Program-made: the position numbers and the translations under genes | Assembly (NCBI GenBank): GCA_947476925.1 | Contig: CANJSF010000033.1 | Coordinates: forward strand, 1 to 35,267 | From: Rhodospirillaceae bacterium | GTDB lineage: Bacteria > Pseudomonadota > Alphaproteobacteria > Rhodospirillales > Rhodospirillaceae | Length of the DNA: 35,267 bases | Direction of reading: 5' to 3' | The notes under the pieces: generated by a model | Database searches by the model: none | Told to the model about the DNA's origin: nothing | The model's input: the letters and a program-made list of their open reading frames with translations, nothing else | Shown here: piece after piece, positions 17,095-25,397 of the stretch | How the letters are laid out: each line of letters begins with the position of its first letter | How positions within the stretch are numbered: position 1 is the stretch's first letter

Positions 17095-17945
17095 TGACAA
17101 ACAAATGGAATTTGATCGTTGATGTCGCGCGATGCGACAACTGCCGCAACTGCTTCCTAGCGACAAAGGATGAGCACATCGGGAATGACTTTCCTGGCTA
17201 TGCCGCCGCCCAGCCGGAGCGCACTCATAGTTGGGTTGATATCAAAACCAAAGAGCGTGGGCGTTGGCCTATCGTTGAAGCTCATTTCATGCCCGTTATG
17301 TGTAATCACTGCGATGACGCGCCCTGTATGAAGGTGGCAAAGAATGGAGCAATTACAAAGCGTGCAGACGGCATCGTTATTATCGATCCCGAAAAATCGA
17401 AGGGCCAGGAAGAGATCGTCGCGGCCTGCCCCTATGGTGCAGTTTATTGGAACGAGGAAAAGCAAATCCCGCAGGCCTGGATTTTCGACGCACATTTAAT
17501 TGACAATGGCTGGCCGGCCCCCCGTGTCCAACAAAGTTGCCCCACCGAAGTCTTCCGCTCCCTCAAAGTCTCCGACGCTGAGATGCAGACGATCGTCGCG
17601 CAGCAAGGCCTAGAAGTATTGCAACCTGAGAAAAACACAAAACCCCGAATCTATTACAAAAATCTGCATCTTATGACCACTTGCTTCGTGTCGGCCTCTG
17701 TGGCGGTCGACGTGTCGGGGGTGGAAGAATGTGCCGAGGGCGCGGCCGTTACCCTGCTGCGAAATGGAAAAGAAATTGGACGGGCCTCGACCGATGTTTA
17801 CGGGGAATTCAAGATCGATAAGCTAAAGCCAGATAGCGGCGCGTATGAATTACAGATTCATGTGGGGTCGACCATGAAATATTCGACGACATTCGAATTG
17901 ACAGGCGACAGCCTATATCTAGGCGTTATCAAACTCGCGACGTAG
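17094..17945 (+). CDS. Transhydroxylase-like iron-sulfur small subunit with Cna-B-like C-terminal domain
   Basis: A 283-residue electron-transfer partner of the preceding subunit. ATG 17094 shares a base with the previous TAA (TAATG), with AGGAGG 7 bases upstream. Cys ligands are C14, C17, C20 with C149 (CPTE), and C70, C73, C78 with C112 (ACPYGA): enough for two [4Fe-4S] clusters. The third-motif cysteines seen in related subunits are replaced (PQAWIFDAHL, PRVQQSCP). Residues about 200-283 form a beta-sandwich of Cna-B/carboxypeptidase-regulatory type (EGAAVTLLRNG, TDVYGEFKIDKL). A C-terminal beta domain of this kind is a hallmark of the transhydroxylase small subunit, and the length is close to it. 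No signal peptide. Confidence 0.85.
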   Translation: MTNKWNLIVDVARCDNCRNCFLATKDEHIGNDFPGYAAAQPERTHSWVDIKTKERGRWPIVEAHFMPVMCNHCDDAPCMKVAKNGAITKRADGIVIIDPEKSKGQEEIVAACPYGAVYWNEEKQIPQAWIFDAHLIDNGWPAPRVQQSCPTEVFRSLKVSDAEMQTIVAQQGLEVLQPEKNTKPRIYYKNLHLMTTCFVSASVAVDVSGVEECAEGAAVTLLRNGKEIGRASTDVYGEFKIDKLKPDSGAYELQIHVGSTMKYSTTFELTGDSLYLGVIKLAT

Positions 17946-17954
17946 ACACGAACG

Positions 17955-17995
17955 ACGTCTATCGTAGTGGAGTGAGACGCGCGATTTTTCTTTTC
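17955..17995 (+). terminator. Possible weak terminator after the molybdoenzyme genes
   Basis: A 5-bp stem (CGTCT at 17956-17960 with AGACG at 17975-17979, 14-base loop) is followed within a few bases by a T-rich run, TTTTTCTTTT. The stem is short, so termination would be weak and the flavin oxidase gene could still be reached by readthrough. Confidence 0.25.
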
Positions 17996-18048
17996 CCTCG
18001 GCGAAGTCATGCTCAGATGATGCGCCTGAATAGTAAGTAAGATCCCTC

Positions 18049-19476
18049 ATGAAGCGTAGACAAGTTTTTCGTGTTGGTGCGGGTGGCGCAATGATGGCGA
18101 TGTCGGGTATGTCGCGCGCGCATGCAGCGACCAACGTAGATGTGATCGTAATAGGCGCTGGTATTTCAGGGCTTCATGCAGCGTCATTGCTTAACGAACA
18201 AGGCGCCAAGGTTCGCGTCATTGAAGCCCAGTCGCGTGTCGGCGGGAGGCTTTTGAGCCTTCGGAACCTCGAGGGGGCTCCGGAAGCAGGTGGAGACAGC
18301 ATTCTGGGCGGTTATGGTCGCGTGCGCGATACCTGCGCCAAACTTGGATTGACACTGAATGATTTTGAGCGACGTCGTGGCGCAGATAAGCCCGAGATCG
18401 CGATCGACGGTCAGGTCATTCCCCGATCAATGTGGAAAGATCATCCACTCAACTTTCTTCCGTCAGATCGGAAGCAAGAGTTCCCGGGGCGGCGATCCTT
18501 TGAGAAAGTCGTCGACCAATTTAATCCACTCGTTTCTGCAAGTGATTGGATTGAGCCGAATAGCCGAAAATTTGATGAGTCCGTCTATTCGTTTCTAAAG
18601 CGTCACGGGTGGAGCGAAGCGTCTATTGCCCAAAATTACGAAACGAATATCGGTCGTGGTTCGTCCGCTCACGATTGTTCAATTCTAACGTGGTACTTTC
18701 GGCGTGCGTGGGACAAGATTCAGACAGATATCGAAAGTGTTGCGCTCAAGGTTGAGGGCGGCAATCAAACGCTACCGGAGACTATGGCGAAGCGCTTGGG
18801 CGATGCCATCTTGTTATCAAACCCGGTTGTGAATGTGGTCGCAAATGAGCGTGGTGTCGAAGTTCGTTGCGTCAATGGCTCTGTGCATCAATCAAGGTTT
18901 CTGATTTGCGCGACGCCAATTTCGCCATTGAGATCAATCAAGTTTGATCCGGGGCTGCCCCCACCCTTGGCCAAAGCCGTCGCGCTATTGCCGAGCATGA
19001 TGATCACCAAGATATTCCTCAATGTGAAGAAGCCGTTTTGGCAAGAGGATGGATTGTCTCCTGCCATGTGGACGGACACCGTGGCCGGAGAAATCGGCGC
19101 GCTGAGGCAGGCCGAAGGAAGCGACCGTGTGACCGGTTTGCTTGCGCGCGTTCGGGGCTTTCCAACACAGCGGCTTGATGCAATGGGAGAGCGTGCGGCA
19201 GGAGCGTTGGTGATCGCGGAATATGAAAAACTTCGCCCGGCAGCCAAAGGTATGCTTGAGGTTGCAGCATACAAATCGTGGACCAAAGATCCGTATGCGC
19301 GCGGAACTTGGGCGGAGTGGGAACCAGGTCAGATTCATGAGTTCCTGCCCGAGCTGATCAAGCCAACAGGTCGTATTCACTTTGCTGGGGAGCATGCCTC
19401 ACTCGCCAATCGGGGAATGGAGGCGGCAATGGAAGCTGGCGAGCGCGCAGCGCTTGAGGTTCTGGGGCGCCTTTAG
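18049..19476 (+). CDS. Tat-exported flavin amine-oxidase-family protein 1
   Basis: A 475-residue FAD-dependent oxidoreductase of the flavin amine oxidase family, which usually oxidises C-N or C-C bonds using oxygen or another acceptor. The N terminus carries twin arginines (MKRRQVFRVGAGG) and a signal ending near AHAA, so export is likely. The dinucleotide fold VIVIGAGISG lies at residues 32-41, followed by the E59 ribose contact and RVGGRL. The C-terminal FAD motif is HFAGEHASLANRGMEAAMEAG. It is a clear paralogue of 21416-22864, sharing GGDSILGGYGR and MWTDT.AGEI.ALR. The substrate is unknown; it sits between the molybdoenzyme and a SUMF1-fold protein. No strong ribosome site is visible. 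Confidence 0.88.
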   Translation: MKRRQVFRVGAGGAMMAMSGMSRAHAATNVDVIVIGAGISGLHAASLLNEQGAKVRVIEAQSRVGGRLLSLRNLEGAPEAGGDSILGGYGRVRDTCAKLGLTLNDFERRRGADKPEIAIDGQVIPRSMWKDHPLNFLPSDRKQEFPGRRSFEKVVDQFNPLVSASDWIEPNSRKFDESVYSFLKRHGWSEASIAQNYETNIGRGSSAHDCSILTWYFRRAWDKIQTDIESVALKVEGGNQTLPETMAKRLGDAILLSNPVVNVVANERGVEVRCVNGSVHQSRFLICATPISPLRSIKFDPGLPPPLAKAVALLPSMMITKIFLNVKKPFWQEDGLSPAMWTDTVAGEIGALRQAEGSDRVTGLLARVRGFPTQRLDAMGERAAGALVIAEYEKLRPAAKGMLEVAAYKSWTKDPYARGTWAEWEPGQIHEFLPELIKPTGRIHFAGEHASLANRGMEAAMEAGERAALEVLGRL

Positions 19477-19509
19477 ATCTGACGACGCAATTATATGGGA
19501 ACGGTTTGT

Positions 19510-20460
19510 ATGAATCGCTTGCTGACAAGTACCTGCTTAGCCCTACTCATATTTTGCGGGTATGCACGCTGTTTGACGTTTGCAGCAGAGAGCGCTCCGG
19601 TCGGGACGATATTGAAAGATTGCCCCACTTGCCCCGACGTTGTTGTCGTCCCTCCTGGCCGTTTTATGATGGGCTCAGATGCAATTAATCAGATGCGCGG
19701 CGGCGAAGCGCGACCGGAAGGCCCTGAACGCGCCGTAACAATTTCTTACTCGTTTGGAGTGGGCCGCTACGAAGTCACGAACGAAGAATTTGAGAGCTTC
19801 GTAAAGGCGACGGGCCATAAGCCAGCGGGCAGATGTGGCGTAGGCATGGACAAGCCAGAGATAGCTGAGATTACATTTCGTGGTCCGCTATTTGGCCGCA
19901 ATCCGCAGCCGCGCGAACCCGTGGTATGCGTCAATTGGATCGATTCCAAGGCGTATGCAAGCTGGCTTTCTGCGATAACGGGCCAGCGCTATCGATTGTT
20001 GACCGAAGCTGAATGGGAATACGCTGCAAAAGGCGGTAGTGGCACAAAATGGCCATGGGGCGAGAGTGACGACCAAGCCTGCGAGTACGAAAACACATTT
20101 GATCTTGATAGCCAGGCTGCCCTTCCACCAGGCGCAGAATTGTCTTGGGCCCCGCTAACCTGCCATGATGGTCATGGAAAGATTGCGCCCGTCGGCTCCT
20201 ATAAACCAAATGCTTTTGGTTTGTATGATATGCTCGGCAATGTCTGGGAGTGGGCGCAAGATTGTTCACATAAATTATATCCGGCCGTGCCAGTTGATGG
20301 ATCTGCCGTCGAGGTCAGCGGGACTTGTGAATTGAGGGCGGTGCGTGGTGGCAGTTGGTACACCCGACAGGATCGCCATCGGCCCACATTCCGCGGGCGC
20401 GACCCAGAGCTCAAAGCGGGGCACCATTTTGGCTTTCGGATTGCACGTGATGTTCAGTAA
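19510..20460 (+). CDS. Exported SUMF1/FGE-fold protein lacking the catalytic Cys pair (copy 1)
   Basis: A 316-residue protein of the formylglycine-generating-enzyme fold. I prefer ATG 19510 over 19495: GGAACGG lies upstream and the signal peptide begins directly. Fold motifs are VVVVPPGRFMMGS, GRYEVTNEEFESFV, PVVCVNWIDSKAYASWL, RLLTEAEWEYAA, GLYDMLGNVWEWAQD and RAVRGGSWYT...FGFRIA. In true sulfatase activators the RGGS segment is followed by two active-site cysteines; none is present here, so sulfatase activation is unlikely and no sulfatase gene is nearby. A structural, binding or PvdO-like oxidative role is possible. Its end overlaps the alpha/beta hydrolase start by 11 bases. A second copy is at 24417-25340. 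Confidence 0.85.
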   Translation: MNRLLTSTCLALLIFCGYARCLTFAAESAPVGTILKDCPTCPDVVVVPPGRFMMGSDAINQMRGGEARPEGPERAVTISYSFGVGRYEVTNEEFESFVKATGHKPAGRCGVGMDKPEIAEITFRGPLFGRNPQPREPVVCVNWIDSKAYASWLSAITGQRYRLLTEAEWEYAAKGGSGTKWPWGESDDQACEYENTFDLDSQAALPPGAELSWAPLTCHDGHGKIAPVGSYKPNAFGLYDMLGNVWEWAQDCSHKLYPAVPVDGSAVEVSGTCELRAVRGGSWYTRQDRHRPTFRGRDPELKAGHHFGFRIARDVQ

Positions 20461-21382
20461 GGCTGCGCTTACAACGGGTTTGCTCTGCATAGGTTTCGCA
20501 GCATTTGCGACCGAGCCAGAAACATTGCGTTTTCGAACCGTTGATGCACCAGACGGAGTTCCCCTGAACGTCGTCGAAGCCGGCCCGTCCGGCGCGCCAG
20601 CACTATTGTTCATTCATGGCGTAGGTCAGAGTTACGCAAGTTGGGACCGGCAACTTCATTCCGATCTCGCGTCTTCATTTCATCTTGTCGCTTTTGATCT
20701 TCGTGGGCACGGAGGTTCTGGCAAGCCGTGGCAAATGACGTCCTACAACCAAGCCTGCATATGGGCCGATGATGTTGCTGCGGTTATGAGCGCTACTTCA
20801 CTTACGCGCCCTGTCATGGTCGTGTGGTCATATGGCGGTACGATAGGGATGGATTACATCCGATGCCGAGGCGTCACAAACCTAGCGGGGGTTGTATTTG
20901 CGGCTGCCCGTAGCGGGCTCTATCCCAACTCGGAGCTAAACCCACGCATCCCAGCAGCCTCAGAAAAGCTGAAATCCCCTGACCTCGCGAAGAACATTAA
21001 GGGCGCTGCCGAGTTCACGTCGTTCCTGACTGCTGCTCGTCTGCCAGCAGACCTGGGAGCCACTGTAACGGCCACAAACCTCATGTACCCGCCGTATGCG
21101 CGTCAAGCAAATGATGGCCCAAAAACTTTACCCGACGGTTCTATCTACAAAAACAACGAGGACCAGATAAAAAAACTAACCTTGCCCCTGTTTTTTGCGT
21201 TAGGGGAGAAGGATGCGTTTTCCGCTGCGGCTCCAGCCGAACTAGCAATCAAGACGAAATTCCCCGATGCGACTCTCAGGACTTACCAGGGGGCTGGGCA
21301 CTGGGTATTCTATGAGGCTGCGGAGATGTTTAATCGCGACCTGCACGACTTCGCCATGCGTGTGACAAAGACCCAAAGATAG
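20450..21382 (+). CDS. Exported alpha/beta hydrolase
   Basis: A 310-residue alpha/beta-hydrolase. The start is ATG 20450, 11 bases inside the preceding gene, since this begins a signal peptide (KAALTTGLLCIGFAAFAT); upstream in-frame residues are translation of the neighbouring gene's DNA. The oxyanion motif is HGVGQ (H56-G57), the strand AFDLRGHGGSGKP follows, and the nucleophile elbow is W126-S127-Y-G-G, the haloperoxidase/epoxide-hydrolase-like form. D255 (GEKDAF) and H284 (GAGHW) complete the triad. It could hydrolyse an ester, lactone or amide. Coupled to the SUMF1-fold gene and 33 bases before the second flavin oxidase, so one operon is likely. Confidence 0.88.
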   Translation: MFSKAALTTGLLCIGFAAFATEPETLRFRTVDAPDGVPLNVVEAGPSGAPALLFIHGVGQSYASWDRQLHSDLASSFHLVAFDLRGHGGSGKPWQMTSYNQACIWADDVAAVMSATSLTRPVMVVWSYGGTIGMDYIRCRGVTNLAGVVFAAARSGLYPNSELNPRIPAASEKLKSPDLAKNIKGAAEFTSFLTAARLPADLGATVTATNLMYPPYARQANDGPKTLPDGSIYKNNEDQIKKLTLPLFFALGEKDAFSAAAPAELAIKTKFPDATLRTYQGAGHWVFYEAAEMFNRDLHDFAMRVTKTQR

Positions 21383-21415
21383 AAAAGTTCAGATCAACTT
21401 TCAGCATAAGGCCAA

Positions 21416-22864
21416 ATGAGAATGCGATTTTCACGTCGTGGATTAATTGCCGCCGGCCTAGCTTCGACAACGGTGCGCACAGTTCGTGCAGCACCTGACA
21501 TGGCAGATGTGATCGTGATCGGTGCTGGGCTTTCCGGCTTGAACGCGGCTCTCTTGATCAAAGATCAGGGGTTCAAGGTCACAGTGCTGGAAGGTCGCAA
21601 CCGCGTCGGCGGCCGCATGAACACCCTTCGCTCTGTCGAGGGAAACCCCGAAATGGGTGGGGATAGTATTCTCGGTGGGTATGGCCGCATGCAAGATATG
21701 GCGCAACGGCTCAAGGTGCAGCTGATCGATTTCGAAGGGCGCCGCGACTTATCGCCCGATGCACAAAAAGATCCTACGACTGTGGAGCTTGCGCTGGGCG
21801 GGAGGGTAATTCGTCGAACCGATTGGCCTACCCATCCACTCAATGTCATGCCTGATGGCGCCAAAGATCGCTTTCCGGGGCGTGCTTACTTTCAAAGTGT
21901 TATTGATAAATTCAACCCGCTCAAATCTTTTGAGGATTGGGTCGATCCAGCAAGCGCCAAGTTTGACGGTTCTGCCTACGAGTTCTTCAAAAGTCATGGT
22001 TGGTCAGACGCGGCCATTGATCTGAACTACAACACCAACATTCAGTATGGCACGTCTGCCCACGATATTTCGATCTTGATGTGGTACTTCACGCAAGCCT
22101 GGTTCAAGCTTCAATCTGATATTCAGCGCGTCGCCTATAAAGCTGTTGGCGGAAACGAGAGCATTCCTGAGGCAATGGCCCGTTCGATTGGCGATGTTCA
22201 TCTCGGAAAATCTGTGGCCGGCATTCGACAAAGCGCTAATGCCGTAGAAGTCCAATGTGAAGATGGGAGTATTTTCAAGGCCAAGCGCCTGATTTGTTCC
22301 CTGCCTGTGCCAACGATGCGATGGCTTAAATTCGATCCTTTGTTACCGCCCATGAAAGCAAAAGCGATTCGCACCGTACCAGTAATGAAAATTACCAAAG
22401 TGGTGATGGTTCCCAAGAAGCCATTTTGGCGAGAAGATGGTTTTAGTCCGGCGATGTGGACGGATACCGATGCGGGGGAGATCCGCGCATTGCGCGAAGG
22501 CAACGACCCGAACAAGGTGACATGCTTGATGGCCTGGGCGCGTGGATTTCTTGCGGATCGGCTAGATATGATGAGCGAAAAAGACGCAATGGCACACGTC
22601 ATCGCCATTTATGAAAAACTACGACCCGCAGCTAAAGGCCAGCTGGTACCAGGCGGCTTTAAGTCATGGCAATCCGACCGCTTCTCTGGCGGTGATTGGG
22701 TCGTTTGGAAGCCAGGTCAAATCAGCGAATGTTTACCGGCCCTCAAGGAACCAGCTGACCGTTTGCACTTCTGCGGCGAACATACGGCTGTCTCTAACAG
22801 GGGAATGGAGGGAGCTATGGAATCTGGCGAGCGCGTAGCGCTGGAAGTGATGGCGTTGCTTTAG
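21416..22864 (+). CDS. Tat-exported flavin amine-oxidase-family protein 2
   Basis: A 482-residue paralogue of 18049-19476. The twin-arginine signal FSRRGLIAAGLAS is clearer than in copy 1. The FAD fold is VIVIGAGLSGLNAA at residues 32-45 with E59 and RVGGRM; the C-terminal FAD motif is HFCGEHTAVSNRGMEGAMESG. AAGG precedes the start; an ATG 6 bases later (21422) is equally possible and keeps the signal. The stop codon overlaps the stop of the converging metallo-hydrolase. Retention of two diverged copies around the SUMF1-fold and hydrolase genes suggests two related substrates or successive steps. Confidence 0.88.
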   Translation: MRMRFSRRGLIAAGLASTTVRTVRAAPDMADVIVIGAGLSGLNAALLIKDQGFKVTVLEGRNRVGGRMNTLRSVEGNPEMGGDSILGGYGRMQDMAQRLKVQLIDFEGRRDLSPDAQKDPTTVELALGGRVIRRTDWPTHPLNVMPDGAKDRFPGRAYFQSVIDKFNPLKSFEDWVDPASAKFDGSAYEFFKSHGWSDAAIDLNYNTNIQYGTSAHDISILMWYFTQAWFKLQSDIQRVAYKAVGGNESIPEAMARSIGDVHLGKSVAGIRQSANAVEVQCEDGSIFKAKRLICSLPVPTMRWLKFDPLLPPMKAKAIRTVPVMKITKVVMVPKKPFWREDGFSPAMWTDTDAGEIRALREGNDPNKVTCLMAWARGFLADRLDMMSEKDAMAHVIAIYEKLRPAAKGQLVPGGFKSWQSDRFSGGDWVVWKPGQISECLPALKEPADRLHFCGEHTAVSNRGMEGAMESGERVALEVMALL

Positions 22865-23736
22865 CCACAGCTCTTGAACCCGTGCGCATGTGATTCAATT
22901 CGCAACGCCGTTGGCGTTGGAAAGTGGGCAGGAAGAATCCAGGCGCCCGTATCTGCAATGGTTTCCAGAAGGCTTCGACGTGCCAGCGTCGACAGTGAAC
23001 TATCCCAACAAAACTTTGACGACCACTCTGGCCGCTCTATCTGTACCGGATGATGCATGGTGTCGCCGATGACGTATGAAATCGCGCCGCCATGCTCGAG
23101 CCTAATCATGACATTTCCAGGCGTATGCCCGGGGGCCGGGACGAGCCGGACGCCAGGTTCGAGTTCATAATCATCATCAACAACAATCGCTTGGCCAGCA
23201 TCAAAAATTGGCTGAATGCTATCGACCCAAGATCCATGATTAGCGTCGGGGTCTGACGCGATGGCCTTTTGCCAGAACGCAACTTCTGTCTTGCCCAGAA
23301 GATACTTCGCGCGTGGAAACGTCGGGACCCAGCGGCCATCCTTGAGGTGCGTATTCCAGCCCACATGGTCGCCATGCAAATGCGTGCACAGCACATAATC
23401 GATTTCGGTCAACGCGATAATGGACTTGAGATCATCAAGAAATGGTCCTGTTCGCATATGCCAATGGGGATTGCGCGGGCGGTGCTTGTCATTACCGATG
23501 CATGTGTCGACCAGTATTTTCGAGCGAGGTGTTACGATCAGTATGGCGTGGTTAGCCATGACCACTTTGTTGGTTGCTCGTTCGTAGAATCGTGAGTCTT
23601 GTGCGGCATTTGTTGCCAGAAACGCGTCCGGTTGCGCGTCGGGCAATAAGATTTCTGGAGGAAGGTAGGGGCCTTCGAACTCAATCACGCGCCGTGCAGC
23701 AAAGGGGCCCGGTAAATCGGCGATGGCGATGCTCAT
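22861..23736 (-). CDS. MBL-fold metallo-hydrolase
   Basis: A 291-residue metallo-beta-lactamase-fold hydrolase, probably cytosolic as no signal peptide is seen. Metal-binding residues are present: H119-L-H121-G-D123-H124 (the HxHxDH motif), H204 in GHTPGN, D225 in IGDTMHH and H271. The spacing and the GWN segment after the motif fit the lactonase/alkylsulfatase-like part of the superfamily, so a lactone, thioester or phosphoester substrate is possible. Its ATG overlaps the cupin stop by 4 bases (ATGA), a translational-coupling sign. It is the last gene of the minus unit that begins near the IclR regulator. Confidence 0.88.
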   Translation of the reverse strand: MSIAIADLPGPFAARRVIEFEGPYLPPEILLPDAQPDAFLATNAAQDSRFYERATNKVVMANHAILIVTPRSKILVDTCIGNDKHRPRNPHWHMRTGPFLDDLKSIIALTEIDYVLCTHLHGDHVGWNTHLKDGRWVPTFPRAKYLLGKTEVAFWQKAIASDPDANHGSWVDSIQPIFDAGQAIVVDDDYELEPGVRLVPAPGHTPGNVMIRLEHGGAISYVIGDTMHHPVQIERPEWSSKFCWDSSLSTLARRSLLETIADTGAWILPAHFPTPTALRIESHAHGFKSCG

Positions 23737-24377
23737 TCGGTGTGGCTACCTGATTTGTTAGCCCAGCCAAAATGGAAGGGAATTTGCTGTGGGCCCCAGT
23801 ACTGCTCAACCGAGCTATCTTTCTGGTAGAAAATGTTCTGGATGTAGGTGCCGCATTTCTGACTTCGGATGATTATTGCGGCAGTGCGCTCTGGCCTATT
23901 GTACTCAGCGTGAATCTCCCATGGCTTGATCAAATCGATATAACCGGGCCCTACAGGGATGGATTGTGTTTCTCGGACAGTTGCAGACTTTGGCAAATCC
24001 CCAGGTGTGCCGCCATCGACACGTTCGAACCGCGCGACATCTTCTCCGCCTTCGATGACGCCATACAATGTCCAAGATACTCCATGGTCATGGATCGTGG
24101 TTTTGGCTTGAGGCTTCTTGATAAGGGCGTTTACGCAAAAACCCCAGTCTGGGTCTTCATATAGCAACAGGTTTCCATGCTTACCCTCAAGGCCAAGTAG
24201 GGCTGGGCTATCAGGCCAAGTTTGAGCATGCTGACGAACTTCTGGGTCGCTCAGCATTTCTGCGAGTAATTGACGGGCTTTCTCCCAACGTAACGGCAAT
24301 TCAGGCGTGTTGACGAACATGGCCCGCATCTGCGCTATGAATTTCTCAGCTGCAGGCAGCCGGGGAGCTAAAGTCAT
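23733..24377 (-). CDS. Cysteine-dioxygenase-like cupin protein
   Basis: A 214-residue single cupin protein related in layout to cysteine dioxygenase and other thiol dioxygenases. The three-His metal site is visible as H96-D-H98 in TTIHDHG and H156 in WEIHAEY, with no acidic ligand in the first motif, which suits a 3-His iron enzyme. The Trp-Gly-Phe segment WGFCVNALI precedes the first motif. No signal peptide. It would add O2 to a small substrate, but which one is not evident; the active-site Tyr/Cys details cannot be settled by eye. It overlaps the metallo-hydrolase gene by 4 bases and follows the SUMF1-fold gene. Confidence 0.75.
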   Translation of the reverse strand: MTLAPRLPAAEKFIAQMRAMFVNTPELPLRWEKARQLLAEMLSDPEVRQHAQTWPDSPALLGLEGKHGNLLLYEDPDWGFCVNALIKKPQAKTTIHDHGVSWTLYGVIEGGEDVARFERVDGGTPGDLPKSATVRETQSIPVGPGYIDLIKPWEIHAEYNRPERTAAIIIRSQKCGTYIQNIFYQKDSSVEQYWGPQQIPFHFGWANKSGSHTE

Positions 24378-24416
24378 GTCACACGATCCTTAAGGGCTGA
24401 AATTCTGGTTCTGATT

Positions 24417-25340
24417 TTATCGTGTCATAGCAACGCGAAAGCCAAGATTAGAATTCCTGAGAGCGGTTGTCACTCGACCACGGGCGGCGCTCCGCAATTG
24501 CGTCGCGAGGCGTGGATTCCAAGACCCCCCTCGTGCAACATGATACTCGCAGGCTGGATCTGATTGCCAAGCGGCCGTATCGCTCGGCGCACCGACATAA
24601 CTTTCATGAAAGCAGTCCTCTACCCACTCCCAGACATTGCCGATCGTGTCGTAAACGCCAAAAGCGTTGGGCTGAAACGATTTTGCTGGAGCTGTATAGA
24701 CATAGCTATCGTTGCATCCAAATGTACCTTGGCCGTTTTGTGTGGCCCTTTGATGACTTTCGTCTGGTACATTTGCATATCGACACGCGCTCTCACGGTC
24801 GTCGCCCCAAAACCTTGCCGTTTGCGTTCCTGCGCGTGCCACATACTCCCATTCGGCTTCCGTTAACAACCGATAAGGTTTGCCAGTTGCCGCGGCGAGC
24901 CATCGAACATAAGCTTTTGCGTCATTCCAATTAATGCAAACGACTGGCTCATTGGTATATTGTGTAAAGCCAGGATCACGCCAAGATTTGTCGACCCGGT
25001 GGTCCCATTCATTACCTCTGGCGATATCGCATCCCTCAATAGCGGGATGGACCTCTTTCACAAAAAACGAGAACTGTTCTTTTGTGACTTCAGCGACGCT
25101 GACCGCGAACGGTTGCGGTACCGCGACGGACCGTATGGGGTTTTCCCAGGCAATATATCGCTCTGGCGATTGTTCTCGTACATTTTCATCTTTCGTTGCG
25201 CCCATGCTGAATCTGCCAGCAGGCACTATCACCATTTCCGGGCACATTGAGCAATCCATGAACGTCACCTGAGCTCGCAGATTGACGGGGCTCCAAAGCC
25301 AGAAACATAACACCATCAGCAAAGTTATTGCGTTTCGCAT
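24417..25340 (-). CDS. Exported SUMF1/FGE-fold protein lacking the catalytic Cys pair (copy 2)
   Basis: A 307-residue homologue of 19510-20460. The signal peptide ends near LRAQ (about residue 24). Both copies start the mature part with DC..CP(D/E) followed by V(V/I)VP.GRF.MG, then EVT.E.F..FV, PVVC(V/I)NW, YRLLTEAEWEY, GNVWEW and RGGSW. The C-terminal section reads RGGSWNPRLATQLRSAARG and lacks the two cysteines of formylglycine-generating enzymes. It lies 57 bases after the solute-binding protein and 39 bases before the cupin. Pairing of this fold with each half of the locus suggests an accessory role shared by both. Confidence 0.85.
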   Translation of the reverse strand: MRNAITLLMVLCFWLWSPVNLRAQVTFMDCSMCPEMVIVPAGRFSMGATKDENVREQSPERYIAWENPIRSVAVPQPFAVSVAEVTKEQFSFFVKEVHPAIEGCDIARGNEWDHRVDKSWRDPGFTQYTNEPVVCINWNDAKAYVRWLAAATGKPYRLLTEAEWEYVARAGTQTARFWGDDRESACRYANVPDESHQRATQNGQGTFGCNDSYVYTAPAKSFQPNAFGVYDTIGNVWEWVEDCFHESYVGAPSDTAAWQSDPACEYHVARGGSWNPRLATQLRSAARGRVTTALRNSNLGFRVAMTR

Positions 25341-25397
25341 TGTTGCCTCGTTGAGCGAGCGCTACGCTTGCGCGTTGCTCTCGTGAATATCTCGACG

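Noticed and set aside
19510-20460. True formylglycine-generating enzyme (sulfatase activator)
   Set aside because: The two active-site cysteines after RGGS are absent and no sulfatase gene is nearby.
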